A DNA stretch of 64,000 nt from positions 868,001-932,000 of the forward strand of contig WION01000006.1 in assembly GCA_015039365.1 (NCBI GenBank), given 5' to 3'. A model generated the notes under the pieces. It was not told where the DNA came from. It searched no databases and worked only from the letters and a program-made list of their open reading frames with translations. Below are positions 47,245 to 58,187 of the stretch, piece by piece; the stretch's first letter is position 1, and every line of letters begins with the position of its first letter. The position numbers and the translations under genes were made by a program. The stretch is from Amanita rubescens. Lineage: Eukaryota > Basidiomycota > Agaricomycetes > Agaricales > Amanitaceae.

Positions 47245-48233
47245 ATGGCGCACCTCAGTGGTGAAAAAACGGAAGAAAATGCCATGTCCAGATCGGATGT
47301 CGATCTTATACTTGGTGTACCGACCACGATAGTCAAGACATTGGAACTTGAAGCCATGCTAGCAGGAACATCAACTCCCCGTGAGTTAGCGCAGGCTGCG
47401 GAACTGGCGTTGGAGATAACGACAATAGTTGAGGTGCGTTTACACGATTGATTTGGGGCATAAAGTTGACGATGACTGGGTGTTCTCCATATCTAGACAG
47501 TGAAAAAAAACAAAGCTGGCTTTGAGAGCCTCGCGGATGATTCGAGAAACTTGGTGTATGCATTTATTTGTGTGAATCGATATGCGGACGACGTGCCACC
47601 GGAGCTAGAGAAACAACTCCTTAACCGTGCTTTAACGTGTGTAGAGTTCAAGCTGCATGTTATGGACTTTCCTTCCACCTATGTCCGCTTAGTGTTCTTC
47701 TTGAGGTCAAAGGGTTTGCACAAGAAGCCTCTTCTAGGACCATGAAGTTCTCGGCTTTCATACAGGCTGAAGCGGAACAGACACAACACTATCGGCAGGA
47801 GTTGGAGCAATGTTTAACTATATATGGGGTGAGTTTGTCGGGGGAAATGGGCACAGCGGCGAACTGATCATTATTACTTCAGACGGGTATTAGCCTCGAG
47901 GACATGGTGTACAAAATGCTTGCTAACCTATTTGCTGAGCCCCGAAGAAATTTCCTCAAGATGCTTAAGAACAAGGACAGAGTGGAGCCTAACGGACAAT
48001 CAAAAGGCTCTAGTCCCGATCCTAATCCAACACCTGGTCCTGGTCTTGGTGCTAAACCGGCATCGGGCTTTGATTTTAGTGGTGCAGGCGGCAGCCCCAA
48101 CCGTTGGGCCGATATGAAGATAAATCGTGGAGGACATACTGTGACGAACGATTATTCTGTCAAGGAAGAAGACGTCAACGTTGTGTGGGCGTCTGGCACA
48201 GACTTCAGATCAAATTATGTGGGTCGGTCGTAG
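47245..48233 (+). CDS. HeLo-like/MLKL N-terminal-type four-helix protein with Gly/Pro linker and short tail
   Basis: Four exons, all in frame, give about 245 residues. The first ~160 form a helical domain: ELALEITTIVETVKKNKAGF, SLADDSRNLVYAFICVNRYA, VKGFAQEASSRTMKFSAF, HYRQELEQCLTIYGTGI. This resembles the HeLo-like domain of Agaricomycete NLR effectors and the MLKL four-helix bundle, which permeabilise membranes when triggered. Then comes a low-complexity PNPTPGPGLGAKPASG linker and a tail, GGHTVTNDYSVKEEDVNVVW. No kinase or NACHT domain is attached. In ascomycetes, stand-alone HeLo proteins often carry an amyloid signalling motif in such a tail; whether this tail is one is unknown. The fold call is by resemblance. 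Confidence 0.55.
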
Positions 48234-48892
48234 AGTGTCGCGCCTTCGTCTCCATTAACTTCTCGTCGTAGCAAGTCTCTAATGTATGTCTGAATGATAT
48301 CAGTTACTCTTCTCCATTTAGTATTCCCTGTCGAATTGAATGTTCTTTTCATAGAAATAATGTGGTAATTGCGTCATGTCCCCCGCAGGGTTTAGCGCTA
48401 AACCCACAACTTACGTTGCGGGAATCAACGATTGCAGAATCAGACTATCCGAGTGCCTTGCAACCTTCATGGTGAACCCTGTGTCCGGACTCCCAAATGG
48501 ATGATGGTCTTTCAGACTGCTTCCCGAATAAAACTGCTGGCACGCCAGGACGAAGATGCTGAAAGAGAGTCACGATGATGACCGCAAAGTTGTCCTGAGA
48601 GTCTGCTGCCGTGAAGTTCGTGTCAGTCCAACGGGTAATGAAACGTAAAATTTGGAGGTCCTTTCTGTCGACGACGCAAGGAGAGCGGACACGATGTTTT
48701 GATATATATGCGATTGTAGGATCCAATTTACTTTTATGTCGGGCACGCGCCTTTTGCACTTGCTTCTGACCGCCAATCTTTTTCTGGCCATAGAAGTCTG
48801 ATATCAATGAATCACTCCATCTCCGTGGCTGACCTAATACACAGATGATAGTCGATCTGTTAGTATAAGATCGGGAGGCTAGCGCACACCTC
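48234..48892. other. Spacer with an unassigned minus-strand frame
   Basis: A 193-codon minus-strand frame (48445-49026) runs through this spacer and into the PfkB duplicate. It has no recognisable domain and overlaps duplicated sequence, so I do not call it a gene. Confidence 0.35.
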
Positions 48893-49110
48893 CAATATGC
48901 CCATTTCTGGTGATGATAAGAAGGGTCCCGCCGAGCTGGACTGGGGATGTTAGAGGTTGGATGTTGAATGTCTTCGGTGTGTTTTTTCTTTCTTTCACGG
49001 ATGGGCTGGCGGACGAGATGATACAAGCTGGATCATGTTTGATTGAACAATGATGATGATGAACGTATTAATGAACATTTATGAACTAGTGACGAGTTTA
49101 ATTCACGACT
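48893..49110 (+). repeat. Right copy of the duplicated PfkB 3' end
   Basis: Diverged copy of 39418-39690: shared blocks are CATTTCTGGTGATGATAAGA, AATGTCTTCGGTGTGTTTT, GAGATGATACAAGCTGGAT and CGTATTAATGAACATTTATG. It has lost the intron middle and is not coding. It touches the 3' end of the next gene. Confidence 0.8.
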
Positions 49111-49131
49111 TCAATTTGAAAAAAAACAAAG

Positions 49132-51151
49132 CTAGCGACGTTTCAAAACCATCAGCATCCACCTCTTCCGAGTATCGACGACTTCTTGACCCACGTCGTT
49201 CACTTCAGGCACATTTGTAAAGGGCTAATTCATCGTTAACGAGGTTCACTCTGGAAAAGAAAATTAGCGTCACTCACAGTCGTTAGGCCAAATACTGCAT
49301 TAAATTTGTCAGCCTGAGCACCTGTCCCTTTCGTAACAGTGTCAGCGGCAGCTTTCGCTTTCACACAGGTATCCTTTGCCAATTGGTCTGCGCCGCATGT
49401 GTTCGTTAGGCTGTCACAGATGAATTCTGCAGTCGTCGCGTTTTTTAAACAAGTGTTTGGACTTTAGTAGGGATAGCTTCTTACGAGTTATAACGTCAAT
49501 GTTCTGCGCAGAGCCGTGATTGTAAGACTCTTTGAGAAAGGATTTTTAAGATTTCACTTTTGGTATAACATTGGGTTAACATTGACATACTTTGATCCAC
49601 TGCGCGGTAACTTGTCTCCTTCCTATCATCGAACCCAACACCAAATTCGATCTCTGGTACAGAGCACGAACCAAAGCTGCCGATGCTTGCGGTGATATTG
49701 ACACTGGCGGCATCGACCCCTGTCGAGGAGGCTTGCTTACTATTAGCAGTGGAAGATTTTGAGCTACTAAATAATAATGAAAAGAGAGATTTAACTAAAG
49801 AATAAATGCGAACCAAGTTGAATTATTCGTGTTGGCCTGTTCCCCAGCAGAGGTATTTACAACTTGTCCATTGTCATTTACCTCGGCCACGTTTGCAAAG
49901 TGCTATAATTCGTCTCGTTAACGAGTTTCACTCTAGAAAAGAAACGTAGCGTTCACTCACGGTGACAAGGCCAAATACTGCATTGAATTTGTCAGCTTGA
50001 GCACCTGTCCCTTTCGTAGCAGTGTCAGCAGCAACTTTTGCTTTCGTACAGGTATCCTTTGCCAATTGGTCTGCGTCGCATGTGTTCGTTAGGCTGTCAC
50101 AAATGAATTCTGCAGTTGCTGCGTTTTAATCAAGTGTTTGTAGTAGGGACAGCTTCTTACGGGTTATAACGTCAATGTTTTGCGCAGAACCGTGGTTGTA
50201 AGACTCTTTGAAACAAGGATGAGTGTTCATTTGTGGTCTAGCATGGGTTATAACATACGTTGATCCACTGGGAGGTAGCTTGTTTCCTTTCTATTATCAA
50301 ATCCAACGCCGAAATTGATCTGTGGTACAGAGCAAGAACCAAAGTTGCCAATGCTTGTGGTGGTATTGACACTGGCTGTATCGACCCCTGTCGAGGAGGT
50401 TTGTTTATTAGCAGTGGAAGATTTCGAGCTGATAATCGTGAATAAAATTGACACATCGCCGAAGCCAAAAAAAAAACGAACCAAGTTGAATTATTTGTAC
50501 CAAACGGAAAAGTGTTAGGTTGTTCCCCCTTTTTCACCGTCTTTTGCGTGGCGGGATCAAAGAAAAGGTCAGGATTATTGGCTGGGTCCTGCGCTTGCAC
50601 CAGGCCGTTCAGCTCCGAGTTTCTTGGTGCCTTTTGGCAGAAAACGGAATTACGAAGTGTCGGTGGGTTGGTTGTGAAATCCTAGACGTCCAGGACGTAT
50701 CATCAAGCCGAGCAGGAAATTATTCCGACTGTTGATGCACTTACAGGTGGAGTGTTCTTCTCGGCTTGACGGTATTCGATGGCAAGAGCGATCATTTTCA
50801 TTTGTGTTGCTTTATCAAACTGCCGACTCGCATCTGCATACGAAGCCATGTTACCCACATGTCAAAAAGGTTATGATTGTGCTCCCGCTCACCGATAATC
50901 TGGTCTGCAATATCTTGTTGTGAACACTCGGGTTGAACCGCCAATAAAGGTGTTATAGCTTGGCCGGCCAAGGTTCCGCATACCTGTCCGGGGCATGCTT
51001 CATGCAGTTTTGCCAGAAAGGCAGGTTTCTGTTGTCCGAAACGTCGTGGATGGAGGTATACGGGCTTGTCGTGCTTTTCCAACCATCGTACTCGGCCAAG
51101 AGCTGGTGTAAGAAATAAAGTGAAGAATACAAGCCCGGCTTTGAGGAACAT
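49132..51151 (-). CDS. Secreted protein of unknown function with an internally duplicated exon block
   Basis: Signal peptide MFLKAGLVFFTLFLTPALG, then KLHEACPGQVCGTLAGQAIT, FDKATQMKMIALAIEYRQAE and ANNPDLFFDPATQKTVKKGE. Next comes a block of about three exons (SKSSTANKQTSSTGVDTASV, FGSCSVPQINFGVGFDNRK, ESYNHGSAQNIDVIT, FICDSLTNTCDADQLAKDTC, GTGAQADKFNAVFGL). The block is then repeated in the same order (49250-49830 versus 49900-50470), about 88% identical by eye. Reading continues through the linker GQVVNTSAGEQANTNNSTC into the second block and stops at 49132. Cysteines are paired in each block. I know similar secreted proteins from Agaricomycetes but no function. Confidence 0.6.
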
Positions 51152-51879
51152 CTCGCGTTGCGGATGCTAAAACAAGGGGTTGCTCGGCTTGCGATGCAAG
51201 AAAGTCAAAGGGAGAGAAGGAAAGGCCGAGTCGAAGGCGCCTGGCCGGGATGAACAATTGGATTCTTGAAAATGCACTTGGGTCTTTTATAGTAGCAACC
51301 TATTGCTACCGGAGTTGGTTATTCTCAATCGGACCGTCACGGTTACCGCATGCCATTCCAGCTTTGAAACGTCAATGTAAAACTGATAGAATTCCGTGTG
51401 GCTGGCAGCGACAGACTACTAGGCCTTTTGTTCTCCTTGTTTTCCTGCGGCTGCTGGAATTGAACAATTATATCCACCGATCAGTAAGAAGGATTTCAGC
51501 AATCACATACGTTTCATCAAGGCTGAGCCAGTTGTATGCATCTGCAAATATTGGGGTTAGCACCACTAGTCGGCTCAGTGTCGTCATTATCAAAGTCCCC
51601 CCGAGCGGGAACGGGCAACATGGACTATCACCGCGTGAGATTAGGGCGGGACAAAGATGTGGCCCATTTTGGAGGCAGGAACCGTTGCTAATTATGAACA
51701 TCTTCGAACAATGTGGACGGATGTGGTCATGACTTATAATTAGGTTCACATCAACGTCCACGGCGATATTCTGAATCTGAGGTGTTCATCAGAAGTGCGT
51801 TCGAACAAGAATAGCGAAAAAGAATATTTTAAATTCTGGGAGACATCGTCGGTCCAGAACGGTTTATGTCTATTGTACT
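51152..51879. other. Spacer, no gene recognised
   Basis: Contains the promoter of the secreted-protein gene and the 3' side of COX4. A 160-codon plus-strand frame (51250-51732) has no recognisable feature. Confidence 0.4.
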
Positions 51880-52441
51880 TTAATGATGGTGTGCGTCACC
51901 ATGCTCCTCCCCATGATAATCAAGCTTGTAGACTGTCGCTGAAATCAGTACCAGCGCGAAAGACCGGAGAAACTGCATTCGCACCTGAGCCACATTCAGT
52001 GCAACGTTCAAGCTTGTCCGTTGTCAAATTGAACCAGAGAATGTCATGGGAATCTGCTGGTGACCCGGTGCAGCCAATTATGCGTTCAACGTCCTGTCCA
52101 GAAGATTATTCATTCGTCCCGCAACATATCTTGAGCCCACGCACATATGACTGAACCAAAACGGGGTTGGCCTTGGTGCCGATACGACTCGAGTCCAATG
52201 GACCGTCATCAAAAATCTTGATGCCTTGCATATCTCCAAGCAGTTGCAAGCGAGCCAAACCCGTCAACTGGTCGTAGTCGCTGGGGACCTCACCAGGCTT
52301 TCCACCAGGACCAATAAGTTGAGGAGGAGGGGGACCATCTGAGGCCGCACGCGGCGTTGTGGAAAATGCGCGAATGGCATTTACACGCGAAGAGCGAGCT
52401 ACGAGCGGACGTGCAGCGCGAAGAGCGGATTGTAGCATCGT
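51880..52441 (-). CDS. COX4: Cytochrome c oxidase subunit IV (COX4/Vb type, zinc-binding)
   Basis: Nuclear-encoded structural subunit of mitochondrial complex IV on the matrix side. The presequence MLQSALRAARPLVARSSRVN ends near RAFSTTPRA. The mature part has DYDQLTGLARLQLLGDMQGI, DSSRIGTKANPVLVQSY, then IIGCTGSPADSHDILWF and LERCTECGSVYKLDYHG. The Cys/His set in the last two segments is the zinc site of the family. Three exons in frame, ending in a His-rich tail with its stop at 51880-51882. Length (about 155 residues) is normal. Confidence 0.92.
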
Positions 52442-52764
52442 CGAAACGAGGAATGGAAGGATACGGCTTGTCACGTGTCACATCCGAGCGGCGGTCACGC
52501 ATGTCACTCGACTCTTGGTCGACTCGAGGAAACTGAAGCGCAAGCCTGCAAAGATACAACTTGCTTAGTCTTAAATCAGCCTGCTGCCCACAAACGCGCT
52601 GGAGAGTAACTCGGCTTGAATTTTCGTGGAGCCAGGGTTTTTTGGAATGCGATCAACCAAATTAGGCAAATGGGTTGGCGGCCGTCGTGCCATTGCTGGA
52701 TGCAAGACTCTGTTGCATCTGCACCTCAATCCAACAAGAATTTATCTGTCACCACCAGCAATCC

Positions 52765-53181
52765 ATGGCCTCCTTAGAACCAAAGCCAAGGCGGCAACGA
52801 CGAGATAAGCTACCACCAGCAGAAAAGTCGGCTCGCCACCTAGAAGCGAGTCGCAGTTATTATTCAAGGTAGCAGTACTACTTGTCATATTTCTTAAGTT
52901 GATCTCTGATGGTTCATTTCAGAAACAAAGAACGCATTCGAGAAGTACAACGTATTCGGTCCAGAGTGTTTGTAAATCGTTTAGCAATATTTCAGATATC
53001 TAAATCTATTTTCAGGTATCGCGAAAAGTTGCGGGAACAGAAGCGTCAGACGGAATCACATCAAAAGACTTGCTCGCAGTGTGGTCAATTGATTCCCGCA
53101 AAAGATGTTGACCTTGGGTCTAACCGTGAGCCTGTTGATCCGGAACCGGAGAGTGGGGAGGACGATATGGAATGTAACTAA
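52765..53181 (+). CDS. Small basic coiled-coil protein with a CxxC motif
   Basis: Three exons give about 105 residues. The N-terminus is basic (MASLEPKPRRQRRDKLPPAE). A helical, Arg-rich repeat (SRSYYSRNKERIREVQRIRS, RYREKLREQKRQTE) follows, then CSQCGQLIPA and an acidic end (PEPESGEDDMECN). Similar small proteins with YYxxNKExIRE repeats are common in Agaricomycetes; I do not know their role. The CxxC may bind zinc or be redox-active. Divergent from COX4, 323 bp away. Confidence 0.6.
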
Positions 53182-53388
53182 AATAGTACTTTATATATTC
53201 TTTGTTTCCTCTCTCCGCACTTTTTACCGTCCTGCGGTCGCGTCGCCCGCCCATCGTAGCTGCTCAACATCAACTTCAAATGCAACCGCGATTTTGGGGA
53301 CCCGCCGAGCTACCGGAAGCACAGACTAAGCATGAACTCGACTGCCAATCTTGTTCGGCGTGACGCGAGTCCAGAATCACCCTAGTGA

Positions 53389-55899
53389 TTGGCCCGAGTA
53401 TTACTGGATGTCAGACTCACACCCACATTCTTCCAAGAAAAGGACCGCACTCCAGAGCATATTCTACGGATGGAGAACAGTCTTGTTTGGATCATGTGTG
53501 TTGATACTCTGCATAGTATAATGCCGCATAAACGTATATGCATTATTACAGGGCTCAATCTTCTGCTCGTTCTGCTTCCCATCGCAGTGAGTGACCCATA
53601 CCTCTTCGTAAATGGTTTATACAAATCTTCCCGTAGTGGGCTGCCAGTGTAAGCATGAAGGACAGCCACGACCTAGTATTTGCCCGTAAGCCTCCATTCC
53701 GTCACCAACTTCCTCGACTAACACAGTAAAGTCAAGTCTGCACGCTCGCTCTTATTCCTCTTGTCAAGGTAATACAGCCTTTCATGTATGAACTATTCAT
53801 TCTTATCATGTGCACAGTTACACGATTTATCAACGACAGACCTGGCCATTAGGATGGGGGGTACAAACGCAGGCCTGGTAAACGCTAGTTTGGTACGTGC
53901 AAACTGAACCCCATCCACTTTGTTGATGCTCATTGTGGAATTAGAGCAATACGTAAGCACATTTCTATATTTTTACGTTCAATAAGACTTAAGCCGTCAC
54001 TGAAAGTGTCGAAATCGTTGTAGCTGTAAGTTGGTTAACAATGCTACTATTGTGGCACTATAATTTAAATGGAATCGCTAGATCAGTGCCCTCAGGAAAT
54101 GTGAATTGCAAATTGTACAATCAACTAGTAAGTGACTTTCTCGACCAGTTGAAACTCCAGTTAAGTCCGACAGTGGTTGGGGCTATTCTGAGCAAATTGC
54201 GTTCGTAGATCTTATACTTTACAACTAATTCTCACTTTGACGCCATCATTCTAGTTCTTATTCTAGGACTTTGCTTCTTCGCTGGGGGTCTGCGGTTTTC
54301 AGAACAAGGTTTTGACGCCAGTAAGAGCTTTAGTCAACTGCGCAATACTTTCTAACAAGATTTTCCCTCAGCCGCAACACAGATTCAGTCATCGCTGCTG
54401 AACATTAGTGTTGGTGCCGTGTTGATTCCAGTTGCCTATCATTTTGCCTTGAAAAATGTTGCCCACGACAGTCCAGCAGAGCAAGCGCGAGATATTTTGC
54501 ACATGAGTCACGGGGTAGGTACTTATAAGTGGATGATATCCTTGCGAGATTGTGCTAACTTGCTATTCCTTGTTTATAGGTCTCTATTGTACTATTGATC
54601 AGTGACGTACTTGTTAATTCGTCGAGGGGCTGCCGTTGACATTGTAAGCAGTATACATTGCCTATCTTCTCTTCCAATTCTGGTCACATACACACTTCTA
54701 CCACGACAATCACAACAAGAAGAGTAACAGATTATCCATCAGACTACCTATAGAAACACCGAGAATGTTTCGTCCAACAAATCGATCGGCATCACCCCGT
54801 CCATCAAATATGGAGAAAAGCGACTCTACTGAATCTTCGCCCGTTAGCTTATCCTTTCCGCGACCGCTGTACCTATCCCCACAAGCATCGATGTCTGATC
54901 TAACTTTGGCCAAAAGTGATCCAGATTTTGGCGTCCCTTTGCAACGCTACGATTCAATTCAGAGCGAATTCAGTAGTGTACGTAACCGCGCGAGTCTCGC
55001 CAGTGAAGGAGATTCGAACTCCCCACGAACAACCAAATCGGCAAAAAAGGAGCCACGATTAAGTTGGCAACTTACCTGCATCCTACTTATTGTAGTGACT
55101 ATAGTAAGTAGTCTCTGCCTCGTGAACCTGCCCAGCCTTAGCTGTTTCAACAGGCTGTAGCTGTCACAGCAGAATGGTTGATTGGTTCACTGAATGGTAT
55201 CTCCACGAAAATCAGCAAACCATGGTTTGGCCTGATCCTCCTTCCTGTGGTCAGCTCAATTGCAGGTAAACGGCACACCACAAGATGTTTTTCCGTTAAC
55301 AATTTGGGCATAGAATGCATCACCGCAGTAAACGTTTCTGTTAAAGATCAGTTGACGCTTAGCATCAGTGTTGCCATTGGTTCCGCATTGGTGCGTCATT
55401 TTCGGTAGTAAACACTGAGGTACTGCATGCTGATGCACATCCAGCAAACGGCCCTTTTCTGTATCCCGTAAGACGAACGGTTAGTTTGAGGTACCTGTGG
55501 ATGACAAATTTTTTAGGAGCCTGGTCATACTTGCATGGATCATTGATAAACCATTGTCTCTGTTAATGGACCCCTTCCAATCTCTCGTAAGTTCACTGTG
55601 CCCCATATATAGCCTCCTACTCACGGCTACTACCAGGTTCTTTATCTCTCTGGTAAAACTCAAACTCGTACATCAGTATACCAACACGTCTGACTTTGAC
55701 CCATTTAGTACAAACGACCGGTCATGTCATCGCTGACGGAAGATCGAATTGGCTGGAAGGAATGATATTGATATGTAAGTTTTTACGGATAGTGTTAAAT
55801 CCTATTTACTGACTGGACTCAGGTGTATATGCCATTGTTGGCGTCGCTTTCTGGTTCTATCCTGGCGAGCTCTCTTCACTTACTTTTATTCCTTTCTGA
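53389..55899 (+). CDS. VCX1: Vacuolar Ca2+/H+ exchanger-like protein (CAX family), possibly degenerate
   Basis: Multi-exon membrane protein of the cation/H+ exchanger family. Recognisable pieces are ICIITGLNLLLVLLPIA, CTLALIPLVKLHDLSTTDLA, RMGGTNAGLVNAS, ALRKCELQIVQST, GAILSKLLLILGLCFFAGGL, NISVGAVLIPVAYHFALKN, YIAYLLFQFWSHTHFYH, a Ser-rich cytosolic loop (54765-55060), KPWFGLILLPVVSSIA, NVSVKDQLTLSISVAIGSAL and SNWLEGMILICVYAIVGVAF. One exon is 8 nt (53945-53952). The first repeat motif is altered (SNTVTESVEIVVA). The second, normally GNAAEH, cannot be recovered at the junction near 55263-55310. The protein also ends soon after FWFYPGE. The start is uncertain. Possibly a pseudogene. Confidence 0.6.
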
Positions 55900-56348
55900 T
55901 GCCAGAACCACAGGCGTTAATTTACCGTCGGCGTTATCGAAGTGCCATGCCTGAAGCACAGGCATTCGTGATATCGTAAAACTCTCCCGCTCCTTTACAA
56001 CTATTCATTCTTTGGATTCATATCGCTCGCACAACAATAACGCACTACACTACTACCCTTACAAGCGGTACATAATTAAATTGCGATTATTTAAATTGCA
56101 ATCTGGCCCATTCCTTCAATACATTGGAAATCACTCGTATAGCATAGTACATATATTTTTATGGGTCGTATATAATTAGCTTACACTCTATTATTCAAAT
56201 ATTCATGCATCACGTCCAGAAGATGCAACGTTGCTTAAGCTGAGAGGGTTTGGATGACTCTAACGTCCCACTGATTCAAAGTTTAGGAAATTATCGAAAT
56301 AGATTACATTTAAATATAGGGCGGTGTCAGCAAGGTATATATATAGCC
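55900..56348. other. AT-rich convergent spacer
   Basis: Between the exchanger and NACHT gene 3' ends. No feature recognised. Confidence 0.4.
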
Positions 56349-58187
56349 CTAAGCTCGACTTAGGAGGGAGACAAGTTGGTAAATAAGGAGATAGATGGCT
56401 GTCATGTGCGAGGAGGGCCAGATGAAGAACAGTAGGGTAGAGTTGAAGTTCTGCCTGAAGTTGAACATCTGATGGGTCCTTCCTATGTAATATCCAAGAG
56501 GGCCTAAAAAGAGCATCATAATCAAATAGGCAAGTAAGCCTTTAACAAAGGTAAAATAATTCATCGCGGCAGATTGGATGAGGAAGAAGAGCAGAATTCC
56601 TGGCGTAATGGGAAGACCACTAGTTCCCCGCTTTGATTCTGTTCCATAGACCAAGGTGGCGAAGGCCCAAAACCCGGCAAGTTGCGGAGGTATAACGAGC
56701 AGGTCAAACGCGGATGCCCGCGCTGAACGCGTGATTTTTGGTAGCCGCACAAAAGTAACCCGAATTGGATGTATAAAGTACTTCCCTGCACGCTTCTTGT
56801 CGAGAAAGAAGTCATGTAGGGATAGATGATACGTCGTGATTTCACGGTGTGAAACATGAACAAGCGAACGTAGCCTGAGTAACTTGTGCTCGAGTTGCTC
56901 TTCTCTGATCCGGAGTCGTCGACAGATGAATTTGATCTTTGGGTTACGCAAGGCGATAATCAGTGTGAATAGATCTCGCAATAGCCTGACGTTTGGCTGT
57001 TGCGAAAGTATCTCGATATAAAGCTGGTCCAACTCTGCAAATGGTGAAGCAGACTTGACTGGATGGGCCTTCAATACAATGTCAAGTCGTTCTCTGGGAT
57101 CATCATATACTTCGCCGACGAATTTGACTACAGTAGAGGCGTATATGAACTGCCCAGATGATTTCGAGACTAGCCGGTCGATCGTCCTACCTGGTGGCCA
57201 TCCAGGTGACAACTTGAAAAGTTTGTGTTCCGCACGGATACGAGCGAATTCGTCCTTCAGATATCTTCGAATGTCGTCATCTGGCTTGAACTGATCGGTT
57301 AATGAAACTGCATGGGTGATCCTGGTCATAATATCTGATTCAAACGCTTCTTGAATGTGGGGTTCTGGTCTGCTGCATATCAGGAAACGTAATGGAATAT
57401 GTATCGATGAGAGTGCATCGCCGATGACCCTCAGAAAGACCGTCTGATCTCGATCAGGCGTGCATTCGTCTACACCATCGATTATAATGAGCGAGTTCCG
57501 TGGCGAAAAGTCTGGTTCGTGACGTAAAAGTTCTTGCAATGGCTGTACTATGAGACGGTCGAACTGGATATCAATGGATTTGGTATGAAAGAGGGGTTCT
57601 GTCTCGACGGCCGCCTCAATGTAGGGAAGCAATTCAGGTATGTTCTTTGCAAGTTGCCAGGCCAACGTTGTGAATAAACCCGTCGCATCACCCCGGTCGG
57701 AGCTGTTTCTAAGAAAGAAAAACGATGCTGCTAACCGCTCGTCCGAGCAGCGCCCAGCAATCGTTTGGGCAATGGCAGATTTCCCAGCCCCTGCGGGGCC
57801 GTTTAACCATATGATAGACTGTCGCGTGTGTGGATCGTTAACCCAATCTGTGATTGCTCCCAAGACCTTTTCACGGGTTTGGGGATGGCACATGGGTGGA
57901 GGGAAACGTGCCATCGAATCATGAAGTGCACCTTCCGAAATGTACTGTTGAAGATGCAAAAGACCTAACTCGCAATCAGAAAGATGATCATAAAAATTGA
58001 GAGGGTAAACGGCACTTTTCTTGTGGTCATCGTGATAATGGACATTCCGACTAAAGTCATTAAGCTGGGAGTTGTTGATTTGGAAGTCGTGAGAGCCTGC
58101 GAGGAGTCCTGGAGATTGAGTAGTAGCCTCGCTATGTGATCGTGGTGGTAAACTATTGCCAGCTGGTGTGTTGTGCTCACATCTCAT
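56349..58187 (-). CDS. NACHT P-loop NTPase with C-terminal membrane segments
   Basis: Single-exon gene, 612 residues. A short N-terminus contains GSHDFQINNSQLNDFSRNVH. The NACHT domain has Walker A WLNGPAGAGKSAIAQTIAG, Walker B NSLIIIDGVDECTPD and sensor-like FLICSRPEPHIQEAF. The NACHT-type helical region follows (YLKDEFARIRAEHKL, SSGQFIYASTVVKFVG, HREITTYHLSLHDFF). The last ~130 residues are not WD40, TPR or ankyrin repeats but contain about four hydrophobic stretches (FDLLVIPPQLAGFWAFATLV, GILLFFLIQSAAMNYF, GLLAYLIMMLFLGPLGYYI, MTAIYLLIYQLVSLL). It lacks an N-terminal effector domain. The NTPase motifs are intact. Role: probably an NLR-like signalling ATPase, by family. Confidence 0.85.
   Translation of the reverse strand: MRCEHNTPAGNSLPPRSHSEATTQSPGLLAGSHDFQINNSQLNDFSRNVHYHDDHKKSAVYPLNFYDHLSDCELGLLHLQQYISEGALHDSMARFPPPMCHPQTREKVLGAITDWVNDPHTRQSIIWLNGPAGAGKSAIAQTIAGRCSDERLAASFFFLRNSSDRGDATGLFTTLAWQLAKNIPELLPYIEAAVETEPLFHTKSIDIQFDRLIVQPLQELLRHEPDFSPRNSLIIIDGVDECTPDRDQTVFLRVIGDALSSIHIPLRFLICSRPEPHIQEAFESDIMTRITHAVSLTDQFKPDDDIRRYLKDEFARIRAEHKLFKLSPGWPPGRTIDRLVSKSSGQFIYASTVVKFVGEVYDDPRERLDIVLKAHPVKSASPFAELDQLYIEILSQQPNVRLLRDLFTLIIALRNPKIKFICRRLRIREEQLEHKLLRLRSLVHVSHREITTYHLSLHDFFLDKKRAGKYFIHPIRVTFVRLPKITRSARASAFDLLVIPPQLAGFWAFATLVYGTESKRGTSGLPITPGILLFFLIQSAAMNYFTFVKGLLAYLIMMLFLGPLGYYIGRTHQMFNFRQNFNSTLLFFIWPSSHMTAIYLLIYQLVSLLSRA

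Noticed and set aside
48445..49026. 193-codon minus-strand frame
   Set aside because: Runs into the antisense of the duplicated PfkB tail; no recognisable domain.
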